A stretch of DNA of 36,004 bases from an uncultured Phascolarctobacterium sp. (GCA_947589605.1 CANQBR010000017.1:1-36004), one strand, 5' to 3'; shown: positions 9,142 to 17,665, counted from the stretch's first letter. Numbers and translations: made by a program. Notes: a model not told the origin generated them from the sequence alone.

Positions 9142-10149
9142 TCAACTGTATTGGTGCTGCCGCAGCCGGTTCATGATCCGAGCCATATCTTCGGGCAGGG
9201 GCGCTGTGAATTCCAGCAATTTTCCCGTGACCGGATGATAAAAGCCGAGCTTTGCGGCATGCAGGGCCTGACCTTTGATGTTGAAGCCGGTCTTTAGAGG
9301 ACTGTATTTGGGATCTCCCACCAGCGGGTGTCCCAAATATTCCATATGCACTCTGATCTGATGAGTGCGGCCCGTCTCTAAACTGCATTGCACCACGGTG
9401 TATCTTCCGAAACGCTCCGACACTTTGTAATGAGTGACGGCCCTGCGGCCCCCTTCCTGCACCACCGCCATCTTTTTTCTGTCGGTCTTGGAGCGGGCGA
9501 TGAGGGTCTCGATGCACCCCTCGTCTTCTTTCACATTGCCCCGCACGATGGCGATGTAAAGGCGGCGGCAGAGCTTACTTTGGATCTGAGCGCTCAACGA
9601 CAGATGAGCCTTATCGTTTTTAGCGCACACCAAAAGGCCGGAAGTATCTTTGTCCAAGCGATGGACGATGCCGGGGCGGATGACCCCGTTTATCCCCGAA
9701 AGGCTGGAGCAATGATAAAGCAGGGCGTTGACCAAGGTGCCGGTGAGATTGCCGGCGGCGGGGTGTGTCACCATGCCCCTGGCTTTATTCACCACTATCA
9801 CGTCGTCGTCTTCGTAGACGATGTCCAAAGGGATATCCTCCGGCTGCGCTGCTAAAGGCTGAGGAGCCGGCAAGTTGACGCTCACTTTATCGCCGAGCCG
9901 CAGCCGATAATTGGCCCGCAGCACTTTACCGTCGCAACGCTTTGCTCTGTACTGTTCCAACAATTTTTGTACATGAGAACGGGTCAGATCCAAGAGTTCG
10001 GCCAGCGCCACATCCGCACGCTGCCCGGCCTCTCTTGCGCCTATCGTCAATTCGAGCGCCGTTTCGTCTGCTATGTCGAGCTCCGCTGCTTCTTCCTGTT
10101 CTGATTCTTCTCTTTCTTCTCTCGGTATTCCTGCCGATAGAGGCTCCAT
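9142..10149 (-). CDS. rluD: RluD-family 23S rRNA pseudouridine synthase
   Basis: Predicted 335-aa pseudouridine synthase of the RluA/RluD family, which modifies 23S rRNA. An acidic N-terminal tail (1-30) leads into an S4 RNA-binding domain (about 33-92), then the catalytic domain with HRLDKDTSG at 163-171; Asp166 is the nucleophile. GRTHQIRVHMEYLGHPLVGD and a typical C-terminus follow. The frame stays open upstream to 10545, but that part is only the lspA shadow. The ATG at 10149 has a GGGAG site and is the only methionine before the S4 domain. This start makes a 79-bp overlap with lspA, larger than usual, so the true start could be a non-ATG codon further in. Confidence 0.9.
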   Translation of the reverse strand: MEPLSAGIPREEREESEQEEAAELDIADETALELTIGAREAGQRADVALAELLDLTRSHVQKLLEQYRAKRCDGKVLRANYRLRLGDKVSVNLPAPQPLAAQPEDIPLDIVYEDDDVIVVNKARGMVTHPAAGNLTGTLVNALLYHCSSLSGINGVIRPGIVHRLDKDTSGLLVCAKNDKAHLSLSAQIQSKLCRRLYIAIVRGNVKEDEGCIETLIARSKTDRKKMAVVQEGGRRAVTHYKVSERFGRYTVVQCSLETGRTHQIRVHMEYLGHPLVGDPKYSPLKTGFNIKGQALHAAKLGFYHPVTGKLLEFTAPLPEDMARIMNRLRQHQYS

Positions 10150-10556
10150 ATTATCGCTCCCACACCAACGCAGATAGCCATATCCGCTATATTGAAGACC
10201 GGCCAGATGCGAAAGTCCAAAAAATCTATCACTGCTCCCTGCCGAAAGCGGTCGATGCAATTGCCTACGGCTCCGCCGATGAAGAGGCCTGCACCGAGAC
10301 GCCGCAGGCAATCTCCTTCCAAAAAAAAGCGCCGCTCGACCCACACTAAGACCAAAGCCACTAGCGCCACCGCCAAAAAGAGCCAGCGGCTGCCTTCCAG
10401 GATGCCGAAGGCCGCCCCTTCGTTCAGCACATAGGTGATGTGAAAAATATTTTCCGCCACAGGCAGACTCTCGCCTACGGCAAAATGCCCGGCGATATAA
10501 AATTTGGCGGCCTGATCTGCCGCTAAAACGAGCAGGGCAAAACAAATGATATCCAT
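10071..10556 (-). CDS. lspA: Lipoprotein signal peptidase (signal peptidase II)
   Basis: Integral membrane aspartic protease that removes signal peptides from prolipoproteins. The 161-aa protein has about four hydrophobic segments, the catalytic aspartates Asp102 in GNCIDR and Asp125 in FNIADM, and the FLDF segment between them. The C-terminus is strongly basic (Lys/Arg/Gln-rich, residues 141-158) and overlaps the start of rluD; the lspA-rluD-pyrR order is common in Firmicutes. The ATG at 10556 has no clear Shine-Dalgarno site. A GTG at 10568 has a G-run four bases before it and would add four residues (VFKA). Confidence 0.92.
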   Translation of the reverse strand: MDIICFALLVLAADQAAKFYIAGHFAVGESLPVAENIFHITYVLNEGAAFGILEGSRWLFLAVALVALVLVWVERRFFLEGDCLRRLGAGLFIGGAVGNCIDRFRQGAVIDFLDFRIWPVFNIADMAICVGVGAIIWSLYRQEYREKKEKNQNRKKQRSST

Positions 10557-10573
10557 AGCTTTAAACACAAATC

Positions 10574-10616
10574 CCCCGCCCGGACCGCCGCAACGACGCA
10601 GCGGATCCGAGCGGGG
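10574..10616 (-). terminator. GC-rich hairpin between the acyl-CoA dehydrogenase gene and lspA
   Basis: A long imperfect stem (CCCCGC/GCGGGG outside, CGGA/TCCG and CCGC/GCGG inside) lies just after the acyl-CoA dehydrogenase stop on the minus strand. The following tail (ATTTGTGTTT) is only moderately T-rich, so it is either a weak terminator or an mRNA-processing hairpin. It also covers the G-rich stretch that could serve as the lspA ribosome-binding site. Confidence 0.4.
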
Positions 10617-10632
10617 ACCGATATTTTTTCTC

Positions 10633-11772
10633 TCAATACAGGATCTTATTGGCGATGACCAAACGCTGGATCTGATTGGTGCCCTCGTAGATCTGCATGA
10701 TCTTGGCATCGCGCATCATCTTCTCCACGGGATACTCTTTGCTGTAACCGTAGCCGCCCATCACTTGGATGGCATCGGTGGTCACTTCCATGGCCACATC
10801 GGAAGCATAGCACTTGGCCATGGCCGCTTCCTTAGCGAAGTCTTTGCCTTCGTCCCGCAGGCAGCAGGCTTTGTAGACCAGCAGCCGAGCAGCATCCACC
10901 TTCATGGCCATGTCGGCTATCATGCCCTGCACCAATTGGAAACTGGCGATGGGCTGATCGAACTGTCTTCTTTCTTTTGCATATTTGGTGGCGCAGTCCA
11001 GCGCTGCCTGAGCGATGCCCACGGCGATGGCCCCCACGAAGGGGCGGGCGCTGTCCAAAGTTTTCATGGCGATGCGGAAGCCTTCTCCTTCTCTGCCCAC
11101 TCTGTTGGCCTCGGGCACTACCACGTCCTGCAGCACCAATTCGCAGGTGTTGGAGGGACGGATGCCCATCTTGTCTTCCTTTTTGCCGACGGAAAGGCCC
11201 GGCGTGCCCTTGGGAACGATGAAGCAGGTGAGGCCGCGGATGCCGCCGCTCTTGCGGACATTGGCCAAGATCAGATAGATGTCGGCGATACCGCCGTTGG
11301 TGATGAACATTTTGGTGCCGTTCAAAGTGTAAGTGCCGGCCTCTTTATCTTTCACCGCTTTAGTAGCCACGCCGCCAGCATCGCTGCCGGCTCCGGGCTC
11401 GGTGAGAGCGAAGGCAGCCATGCCGCCGTTATTCACTACTTCGGCCCACATTTGTTTCTGCTCATCGGTTCCTGCCAGCATCACCGGCAGAGTGGCCAAA
11501 CTGTTGGCGGCGATGGAAGTGGCTACACCGGCGCAGCCCTTGCCCAATTCTTCGTAGATGGCGGCGATGGACACGCTGTCCAACCCCATGCCGTCCAATT
11601 CTTCCGGCACCATCACGTTCAACAGGCCCATCTCGGCTGCCAAGGGCACTAATTCGTCCCGCATGTGATTCTCTTTATCCATTTGGGCGGCGTAAGGAGT
11701 GATCTCCTTAGCCACGAACTCCCTCACCAATTGCTGCAATTCCAGTTGCTCTTCGTTAAGCGCAAAATCCAT
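10633..11772 (-). CDS. Acyl-CoA dehydrogenase (butyryl-CoA dehydrogenase-like)
   Basis: FAD-dependent enzyme oxidising an acyl-CoA to the 2-enoyl-CoA, or running in reverse in butyrate-forming fermentation with an electron-transferring flavoprotein. The 379-aa length is normal. It shows FALTEPGAGSD near residue 130, FITNGG near 165, the RRQFDQPIASFQ segment near 270 and the catalytic glutamate about Glu363 in IYEGTNQIQR, the position used by short-chain enzymes. GGYGYSKEYPVEKMMRDAK precedes it. No etfAB, thiolase or crotonase lies nearby, so the exact substrate (butyryl-, glutaryl- or branched-chain-CoA) is open. AAGGAGG lies five bases before the ATG. Its nearest upstream promoter lies beyond a thioesterase remnant. 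Confidence 0.92.
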   Translation of the reverse strand: MDFALNEEQLELQQLVREFVAKEITPYAAQMDKENHMRDELVPLAAEMGLLNVMVPEELDGMGLDSVSIAAIYEELGKGCAGVATSIAANSLATLPVMLAGTDEQKQMWAEVVNNGGMAAFALTEPGAGSDAGGVATKAVKDKEAGTYTLNGTKMFITNGGIADIYLILANVRKSGGIRGLTCFIVPKGTPGLSVGKKEDKMGIRPSNTCELVLQDVVVPEANRVGREGEGFRIAMKTLDSARPFVGAIAVGIAQAALDCATKYAKERRQFDQPIASFQLVQGMIADMAMKVDAARLLVYKACCLRDEGKDFAKEAAMAKCYASDVAMEVTTDAIQVMGGYGYSKEYPVEKMMRDAKIMQIYEGTNQIQRLVIANKILY

Positions 11773-11832
11773 GATTGCCTCCTTACCGCTTGCGAAAAAT
11801 ATTTAAAAAGGCGCTCCCTTAAACTGAGAACG

Positions 11833-11997
11833 CTACCATTTACGGGGCACGCCCTCCAAACTGCCCGTCACCGGCAGCGTGGCCAAAAAAGCGGCCAAAG
11901 TCTTGCCGTCTTCGTCGGTGACTTCACCTTCCGTCACTGCGGCGGTGTGGCCGTGCTGCCGCACTCGGGCGCGGGAGCGAAATGTTGCGTCGCTTTT
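11833..11997 (-). pseudogene. 3' remnant of a hotdog-fold (PaaI-like) thioesterase
   Basis: An open stretch of 54 codons without a proper start ends in TAG at 11833. It reads like the C-terminal third of an acyl-CoA thioesterase: HGHTAAVTEGEVTDEDGK, then TLAAFLATLPVTG, a typical last-helix and two-strand pattern of the hotdog fold. The frame is closed upstream by TGA at 11998-12000, and the preceding gene starts right behind that, so the front two thirds of the domain are gone. A start at an internal GTG would give a fragment far too short to fold. The family call rests on pattern recognition of a short piece. It lies in the same orientation as the acyl-CoA dehydrogenase gene downstream, a plausible former partner. 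Confidence 0.55.
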
Positions 11998-11999
11998 TC

Positions 12000-12028
12000 A
12001 TTTTAGCATATTTGCCAAAGAGGGACAA
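12000..12028 (-). promoter_or_regulatory. Promoter in front of the thioesterase remnant and acyl-CoA dehydrogenase gene
   Basis: On the minus strand TTGTCC, 17 bp, then TAAAAT preceded by TGC (extended -10). Transcription would start near 11993, at the first codons of the remnant, and run about 220 nt before the acyl-CoA dehydrogenase start. It sits between the 12034-12711 gene and the remnant. Confidence 0.55.
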
Positions 12029-12033
12029 GTTTT

Positions 12034-12711
12034 TTATATCTGCGGCACCTTGGGGCCGTTGGCCAATTCGAGAAAAGTTTCCAGATAACCGTAAAAAAGC
12101 CGGGGGAAGGCAAAGTGCAGATCCGTCAGTTCGTTAAAAGGCGCAGGGAGCGCGGCCTTCTCCTCCGTCTTTAAGAGAGCCCAGCACCGTTCCATTTCTT
12201 TTTCCCCCGCAGCTTCCGGCCAACGGCCGGTCAGTTTCCTCAAAGCAGCCACGCCTTGGGATAAAGCTTCATCAAAGCTCAGCAAGCCTTCTGCCCATAG
12301 TTTGTAAAAATGCATGATGAGCAGGCCCTCAGCAGGGGTGATGTCTCGCATTTCTTTCTCCTCGGCTCCTTCTGCTTGCACCGTGAGCAAACGAAGGATA
12401 TCGTCTGCCAAGGCCGTGCTCAGGCGAGGCTGCCGCTGTTCGGCGGCCAGCAGTTCACGGTAAAGCTCTGCGGACTTGCGGCAGTCTGTGCCTCTGCTGA
12501 AGGTGGCAGCCACAAGAGCGAACTGAGTGAAAAGCACGCCCGTATTTCTGTAATTGTCGCTGCAAGAACGACCGCAGCACACGGCCAAAGCTTTCAAAGT
12601 TTTTTTGCACTGCCTGAGTATCTTTTCTTTGTTCGCACCTGGTCCTTCGCTCAAACGGTAGAAGTAAAGGATCAGTGTGCTCTCTGCGACTGAGAAGGGC
12701 TTGCCTGCCAT
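12034..12711 (-). CDS. Unknown protein with an internal duplication
   Basis: A 225-aa, mostly helical, Leu/Ala/Glu-rich soluble protein with several cysteines (CCGRSC near residue 45) and no signal peptide or membrane segment. I do not recognise the family. The two halves appear related: the segment beginning SVAESTLILYFYRLSEG (7-23) and the one beginning TPAEGLLIMHFYKLWAEG (124-141) match at most hydrophobic positions, and each is followed by a helix of the KTLKAL / AALRKL kind. The start has AAAGGA about seven bases upstream. It lies 97 bp after glmM and may be transcribed with it. A helical-repeat or regulatory protein is possible, but nothing in the sequence proves it. Confidence 0.75.
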   Translation of the reverse strand: MAGKPFSVAESTLILYFYRLSEGPGANKEKILRQCKKTLKALAVCCGRSCSDNYRNTGVLFTQFALVAATFSRGTDCRKSAELYRELLAAEQRQPRLSTALADDILRLLTVQAEGAEEKEMRDITPAEGLLIMHFYKLWAEGLLSFDEALSQGVAALRKLTGRWPEAAGEKEMERCWALLKTEEKAALPAPFNELTDLHFAFPRLFYGYLETFLELANGPKVPQI

Positions 12712-12808
12712 CTTCGTTTCCTTTCCCGCCTGCTGTCTTTTGCGGTGCCTCTTTTTCGGTAAAACATTTTGCCTAAAAGACGCTTTCGCTGCCGCCCACC
12801 GAAAATTT

Positions 12809-14152
12809 TTATTGCAGTTCTTTGGCGGCTACTTCGCCGATGGCGGCGGCTATCTGCTCCAATCGTACCTGATCAGGTCCTTCCGCCATGATCCGCAGCA
12901 AAGGCTCCGTTCCCGAAGCCCGCACCAAAATGCGGCCGTCTTCGCCCAATTCGTTTTTATATTTTTCCGTGACCTGAGCCAAAGCGGCGTTGCTCTCCCA
13001 ACCGTTTTTATTTTTCACCCGCACGTTCATCAAAACTTGAGGGAATTTTTCCATGGCCCCGGCCAGTTCCGAAAGAGGTCTGTTGTTCCTCACCATGGCG
13101 CACAGCAATTGCACCGCAGTCAAAATGCCGTCGCCGGTCTTGGCATAGCGGCTGAAGATGATGTGGCCGCTCTGCTCGCCGCCCAAAGAATAACCGTGTC
13201 TGGTCATCTCTTCCAAAACATAGCGGTCGCCTACGTTGGTGACGCAGGTCTTCCCCCCTAAAGCGCGGATGGCCTTATGCAGGCCCAGATTGCTCATCAC
13301 CGTCACCACCAGCATCTTGTCCGCCAGCTGTTTTTTCTTCAGTAATTCTTTTGCGCAGATCAACATGATCTGATCGCCGTCCAGCGGCGTCCCGTTTTCG
13401 TCCACGGCCAAGCAACGATCGGCATCGCCGTCGTTGGCTATGCCCACATGGGCGCCCACTTCTGTCACTTTGCGGCATAAAGCTTCCAAATGGGTGGAGC
13501 CGCAGCCGTCATTGATGTTGCTGCCGTTGGGCTCGTTGAAGATGGTGACTGTTTCTGCGCCCAGGTTCCGCAAAATAACGGGGGCAATCTCGCTGTTGGC
13601 GCCGTTAGAGCAGTCCATGACCACCTTCAGTCCGTTCAATTTGGTAGGGGCAGTGCTCAAAATATGTTTTACATATACCCCGGCCAGATCGCTGGTGTCG
13701 TGAAAGATCTGCCCCACGCTGCTGCCCCTCGCCGCATGAGAGTAATCGATGGGTTGAGAGACTATCTCCGCTATCTCGTCTTCTACCGCATCCGGCAATT
13801 TATGACCGGAATGAGAGAAGAACTTGATGCCGTTATCTTCAAACGGATTATGAGAAGCGCTTATCACCACCCCTGCGTTGGCCTGCACCTTTTCTGTGAG
13901 ATACGACACTGCCGGCGTGGGCATCACTCCCAGCAGCAGGACATCGCCGCCCGCTGAACAAATGCCGGCGGCCAAAGCGCTTTCCAACATCTGGCCGCTG
14001 CGGCGGGTGTCCCGTCCAACTATGAGTTTGGGCGCCGCTCCCTCTCTGCTGAAATATCTGGTGGCGGCGTAACCAAGTTTAAAAGCCAAGCTGGGCGTCA
14101 GCTCCACGTTGGCTATCCCTCTTACGCCGTCTGTTCCGAATAAACGAGCCAT
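12809..14152 (-). CDS. glmM: Phosphoglucosamine mutase
   Basis: Converts glucosamine-6-phosphate to glucosamine-1-phosphate for UDP-GlcNAc and peptidoglycan synthesis. The 447-aa protein begins with MARLFGTDGVRG, has the catalytic phosphoserine Ser100 in SASHNP, the Mg-binding loop DGDADR at 241-246, a sugar-binding GGEQSGHI segment near 326 and the phosphate-binding VRASGTEP loop near the end. GGAGG lies nine bases before the ATG. It is the last gene of the cdaA-cdaR-FAD protein-glmM operon; in Bacilli GlmM and CdaR both interact with the diadenylate cyclase CdaA, which matches this grouping. Confidence 0.97.
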   Translation of the reverse strand: MARLFGTDGVRGIANVELTPSLAFKLGYAATRYFSREGAAPKLIVGRDTRRSGQMLESALAAGICSAGGDVLLLGVMPTPAVSYLTEKVQANAGVVISASHNPFEDNGIKFFSHSGHKLPDAVEDEIAEIVSQPIDYSHAARGSSVGQIFHDTSDLAGVYVKHILSTAPTKLNGLKVVMDCSNGANSEIAPVILRNLGAETVTIFNEPNGSNINDGCGSTHLEALCRKVTEVGAHVGIANDGDADRCLAVDENGTPLDGDQIMLICAKELLKKKQLADKMLVVTVMSNLGLHKAIRALGGKTCVTNVGDRYVLEEMTRHGYSLGGEQSGHIIFSRYAKTGDGILTAVQLLCAMVRNNRPLSELAGAMEKFPQVLMNVRVKNKNGWESNAALAQVTEKYKNELGEDGRILVRASGTEPLLRIMAEGPDQVRLEQIAAAIGEVAAKELQ

Positions 14153-14172
14153 CTTCCCTATCCTCCCGTTTT

Positions 14173-15774
14173 CTATAAAGGTGGAGCAAATCTGCTCATG
14201 AGGGCCCGGGCCGCCCGGTAGCCGTCCAAAGCTGCGGACATGATGCCGCCGGCATAGCCTGCCCCTTCCCCGCAGGGATAGAGCATATCGCAGTTGCAGC
14301 TAACATAATTTTCTTTGTTTCTCAGCAGACGCAGCGGCGCTGAAGTGCGGCTCTCCACTCCGGTCAGCAGAGCTCCCCCGTCGGCGAAGCCCGACACTTT
14401 TTTATCGAAGGCCGCCACCGCTTCTCTGATGCTGTTTATGACGAAGGCCGGCAACGCCCTCTCCAACTCTGCCGCCTTCAGCCCCGGCCGATAACTGCCG
14501 GGCACCGACCCTTGCAGAGAAGGCGCCGTCCCCTTCAGGAAACTGTCCAAGTTTTGGGCCGGGGCGCGATAGCTTCCGCCTCCCAGTCGAAAGGCCGTTT
14601 CTTCCCAGTACCTTTGAAAGGCTACGCCGCCCAGGGTGCCGGCGGGAAAGTTCTGAGGTCCTACATTGACGACTAAGGCGCTGTTGGCCACGCCGCTGTC
14701 GCGGGCAAAATCGCTCATGCCGTTGACCGCCACGCCTCCTCTAACGGATGTGGCGGCAATCACGCGGCCGCCGGGGCACATGCAGAAACTGTAGCAGGTG
14801 CGGCCTTCGACCCCGTGATGCACCAGCTGATATGCAGCGGCGCCCAAAAGCGGGTGACCGGCAAAACTGCCGTATTGAGCCCTGTCGATCAAGTCCTGAG
14901 GATGCTCTATCCTAAGTCCCACGGCGAAGGGCTTCACCTCCATGGCTATCTGCTGCCGAGCCAAGGCCGCATATGTATCGCGGGCACTGTGACCGCAAGC
15001 CAAGAGCACGGCGCCGGCGGCCACTTTCCGTCCGTCGGCCAGCACCAGACCGCTGAGCCTGCCCTTATCTATGATAAAGTCTTCTACCTTGGTCTGATAG
15101 CGGATCTGTCCCCCCAGTTCTTTGATACGGCGGATGAGACCGCCTACCATGAGCCGTAATTTATCGGTGCCTACATGAGGCCTGTATTCGTAAAGGATGT
15201 TTGCGGGAGCACCTGCCGCCACCAGCGTGCGGGCGATGGCAAAAAGAGCTGGGTCGTCTACGCGAGTGGTCAGTTTGCCGTCGCTGAAAGTGCCGGCTCC
15301 CCCGGCGCCGAATTGAGCATTGCTTTCGGGATCGAGCTCGCCGCCGCCCCAAAATTTTTCTACCGCCTGCACCCGTTGGGCCAAGGCCTGTCCTCGCTCC
15401 AAGACGATGGGCGCATAACCGTAGCTTGCCAGTTCCAAGGCTCCCAAAAGGCCGGCGGGGCCGGCCCCTATCACGATTACCGGGCCGTCGAGGGGAGCGC
15501 TGCCCAAAACAAGAGGCTCATCTTTCGGTTCGCGATAAAGCTCTGCATCTCTCTCTTGCAGCAAGCGGCGGCCGAATTTTTTCCCCGCATCTATTTGCGC
15601 CAACACCTGATAGTTGAGACAGACGGCCTCTTTTTTGCGGGCATCCACCGCCCGCCGAAGCACGGCTTCGATGCTCAGTTCATCAGGTTGGAGCCCCAAT
15701 TTTTTGGCTGCGGCCTCCCGCAGTTCATGAGGCTGCCGCAAGTCTATTTTGATATTGCTTATCTTCAGTTTCAT
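14173..15774 (-). CDS. FAD-dependent oxidoreductase of the COG2509 type
   Basis: A 533-aa flavoprotein of a widespread but poorly characterised family. An N-terminal domain (about 1-90) with KISNIKIDLRQPHELREAA is followed by the FAD dinucleotide-binding motif GAGPAGLLGALELA near 103-116 and an E/R segment (VLERG), then AQFGAGGAGTFSDGKLTTR near 160 and, near the C-terminus, CDMLYPCGEGAGYAGGI, which closes the FAD site. The physiological substrate is not known to me. The start ATG overlaps the cdaR stop by 4 bp (ATGA). It is placed between cdaR and glmM, an arrangement I associate with Negativicutes and some Clostridia. Confidence 0.88.
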   Translation of the reverse strand: MKLKISNIKIDLRQPHELREAAAKKLGLQPDELSIEAVLRRAVDARKKEAVCLNYQVLAQIDAGKKFGRRLLQERDAELYREPKDEPLVLGSAPLDGPVIVIGAGPAGLLGALELASYGYAPIVLERGQALAQRVQAVEKFWGGGELDPESNAQFGAGGAGTFSDGKLTTRVDDPALFAIARTLVAAGAPANILYEYRPHVGTDKLRLMVGGLIRRIKELGGQIRYQTKVEDFIIDKGRLSGLVLADGRKVAAGAVLLACGHSARDTYAALARQQIAMEVKPFAVGLRIEHPQDLIDRAQYGSFAGHPLLGAAAYQLVHHGVEGRTCYSFCMCPGGRVIAATSVRGGVAVNGMSDFARDSGVANSALVVNVGPQNFPAGTLGGVAFQRYWEETAFRLGGGSYRAPAQNLDSFLKGTAPSLQGSVPGSYRPGLKAAELERALPAFVINSIREAVAAFDKKVSGFADGGALLTGVESRTSAPLRLLRNKENYVSCNCDMLYPCGEGAGYAGGIMSAALDGYRAARALMSRFAPPL

Positions 15775-16724
15775 CGCTCGCTTTTTTCCACCGTCAGGCG
15801 CACCTGCACCTGCTTGGTGCGGCAAAAGGATTTAGGCGGCAGCTCCAGCTCTGCATAGACCGTCGAACTTTTGCGCAGACCGGAAAGATCCACGGCTTTG
15901 GTCTTCACACCGGTGAGCCCGTTCAATATCGAAGGAGGAGCCGTCAGCCGCACGGCGACGGGATCGAGCTCCGTCCTCACCAACTTGAGATCCGCCGGCA
16001 GTCGACCGCCGATGCTCAGCTCCACCGGCAGATCCACCGTCAACAGCTGCCGCACCATCATCCCTTCCACCATGATGTCGGCCGGCATGATCCTGAGCCC
16101 CGCCACTTCCTTGCCTTCTTCATCCAAAGCGGCCAGTTTGCATTCCGTCGCAAAACTGCCTTCCCGCCCCGTTATATCTACGGTGGCTGCTACCTTCCCC
16201 ACTTGGTCCAGACGATGAGAGGGGCCCAGCACCATCACTTCCTCAGGCGTAGGCTTCACATTGCTCAAAGTGTAGTCCGCTTCGCTCCTGCCGGTCTGGC
16301 GCACTTCCACCGGCACCGTCTTCTGGCTCACGGTATCGAGATAAACCGTTACGGTCTCCGGTCTGACAGCCACTACCTCTCCCTCGTCGTAGAGGGCCCG
16401 CACCGGCAGAGTCTGGCGGCCGCTTTTTGCACCTTTGAAATCGACGAAAACGTTCAGATGCTCCTCTACTCCCTGATCCAAGCGGTCTCTGTTGCCCCGT
16501 ACCCGCACCTGCACTTTGTCGGGCGCATTGTAAATCATCATCTCGTTGGGCACGTTCACATGCAAGAGGCGAGTTTCCAGCGTGCGCTCGGTGATAGGGT
16601 TCTGCTCCACCATCACATAGATCCAAAAACCTATGGCCAATAGCAGGCAGATCAATTTGGCGGTCAGGTTCTCTCTGCTGAAGATCTTGTCTGCGATCTT
16701 GTGCAAAATTTTTTCTGCGCTCAT
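15771..16724 (-). CDS. cdaR: CdaR-like YbbR-domain protein
   Basis: Membrane-anchored modulator of the diadenylate cyclase CdaA. The 317-aa protein has a short cytoplasmic N-terminus, one membrane segment (LTAKLICLLLAIGFWIYVMV, about 20-39) and an outside part made of beta-rich YbbR-type repeats, recognisable by recurring patterns such as VQVRVRGNRDRLD, VTVYLDTV and VMVLGPSHRLDQV. I start at ATG 16724, which overlaps the cdaA stop by 4 bp and follows GGGAGAGAAAAGA; an in-frame start nine codons upstream would lie inside cdaA. Its stop overlaps the FAD protein gene, so the four genes are translationally chained. Confidence 0.9.
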   Translation of the reverse strand: MSAEKILHKIADKIFSRENLTAKLICLLLAIGFWIYVMVEQNPITERTLETRLLHVNVPNEMMIYNAPDKVQVRVRGNRDRLDQGVEEHLNVFVDFKGAKSGRQTLPVRALYDEGEVVAVRPETVTVYLDTVSQKTVPVEVRQTGRSEADYTLSNVKPTPEEVMVLGPSHRLDQVGKVAATVDITGREGSFATECKLAALDEEGKEVAGLRIMPADIMVEGMMVRQLLTVDLPVELSIGGRLPADLKLVRTELDPVAVRLTAPPSILNGLTGVKTKAVDLSGLRKSSTVYAELELPPKSFCRTKQVQVRLTVEKSER

Positions 16725-17557
16725 TCTTTTCTCTCCCGCCTCTCCTGCCACTTACGCCGCCATTGGCTCCAGATATCTTCGTTGTGAGTGACCAGATCCT
16801 GCTGCAAGATGCGGCGGGCATCTTCTCTCGTCAAAAAACGCAGCAGCTCGCCGTTTCGGGCCAAGCTGATGGTGCCGTTCTCTTCGCTCACTACCAGCAC
16901 CACTGCGTCGCTTTGTTCGGAAACGCCGAGGGCGGCCCGATGCCTGGTGCCCAACTCTTGGCTGAGATTGCGGTTCTCCGTTAAAGGCAGAAGACAGCAG
17001 GCGGCAACGATCCTGTTGCCCCTGATCACCACGGCCCCGTCGTGCAGAGGCGTGTCTTTCACGAAAATATTTTGCAAAAGCCCGCTGGAGACCAAGCCGT
17101 CGATGGCCACGCCGGTCTCGATGCGGTCTTCAAGACCGCTGAGCCTTTCAAAGACCAACAGCGCTCCCACTTTGTCTCTGCTGAAGACCCTCACCGCATC
17201 GCTCACGCCGTTCAGCATTTCTTCCAATTCCGTTTCGGTGAGCTTGGTGCGGCTGCCGAAGATGGGCCAGCGGCCTATCCTCTCCAAAGCGCGGCGCAGC
17301 TCGGGCTGAAAGACGATGGGCAGCGCCACCATCAGCATGGCGGTGGATTTATCCAGCAGCCAACTGATGACGTGCAGATTCAGCAATTTGCAGATGGCCG
17401 TGAAAACGAGCAGCAACAGCACGCCCTTGGTAAGAGTGCCCGCTCTGGTATTTTTCAGCATCAAATATATGCGGTATAAGAAGTAGGCCACCACCAGGAT
17501 GTCTATAACATCCCACACGTTGAGAGTAGCCCACAGCCCCTGTATGGATACTAACAA
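16721..17557 (-). CDS. cdaA: Diadenylate cyclase (c-di-AMP synthase)
   Basis: Makes c-di-AMP from two ATP at the membrane. The 278-aa protein has three N-terminal membrane segments (about 14-32, 42-60 and 64-84) followed by a DAC (DisA_N) domain with DGA at 173-175 and RHR at 205-207, the two signature motifs for ATP binding and catalysis. The C-terminus is basic. The start codon is TTG (17557), supported by AGGTGATATC immediately upstream and by the fact that the first membrane segment follows at once. It heads the operon with cdaR and glmM, and has its own promoter inside the tail of the arginine operon terminator. Confidence 0.95.
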   Translation of the reverse strand: MLVSIQGLWATLNVWDVIDILVVAYFLYRIYLMLKNTRAGTLTKGVLLLLVFTAICKLLNLHVISWLLDKSTAMLMVALPIVFQPELRRALERIGRWPIFGSRTKLTETELEEMLNGVSDAVRVFSRDKVGALLVFERLSGLEDRIETGVAIDGLVSSGLLQNIFVKDTPLHDGAVVIRGNRIVAACCLLPLTENRNLSQELGTRHRAALGVSEQSDAVVLVVSEENGTISLARNGELLRFLTREDARRILQQDLVTHNEDIWSQWRRKWQERRERKE

Positions 17558-17586
17558 GATATCACCTGCCCGTTAAAAACTCTCGC

Positions 17587-17645
17587 TGAAGTTTTTTGCC
17601 GCCGATAGAACCGAAAGTCTCCGCGATTTTTTCTTGAAGTTTTTT
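17587..17645 (-). repeat. Pair of 11-bp direct repeats in the cdaA leader
   Basis: The 11-mer TGAAGTTTTTT occurs at 17587-17597 and again at 17635-17645 in the same orientation, 48 bp apart, both between the cdaA promoter and its TTG start. The spacing is near 4.6 helical turns. They may be operator half-sites, an RNA-binding site, or chance in A/T-rich DNA. Confidence 0.45.
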
Positions 17646-17665
17646 ACACACACTCCATCATTTTA

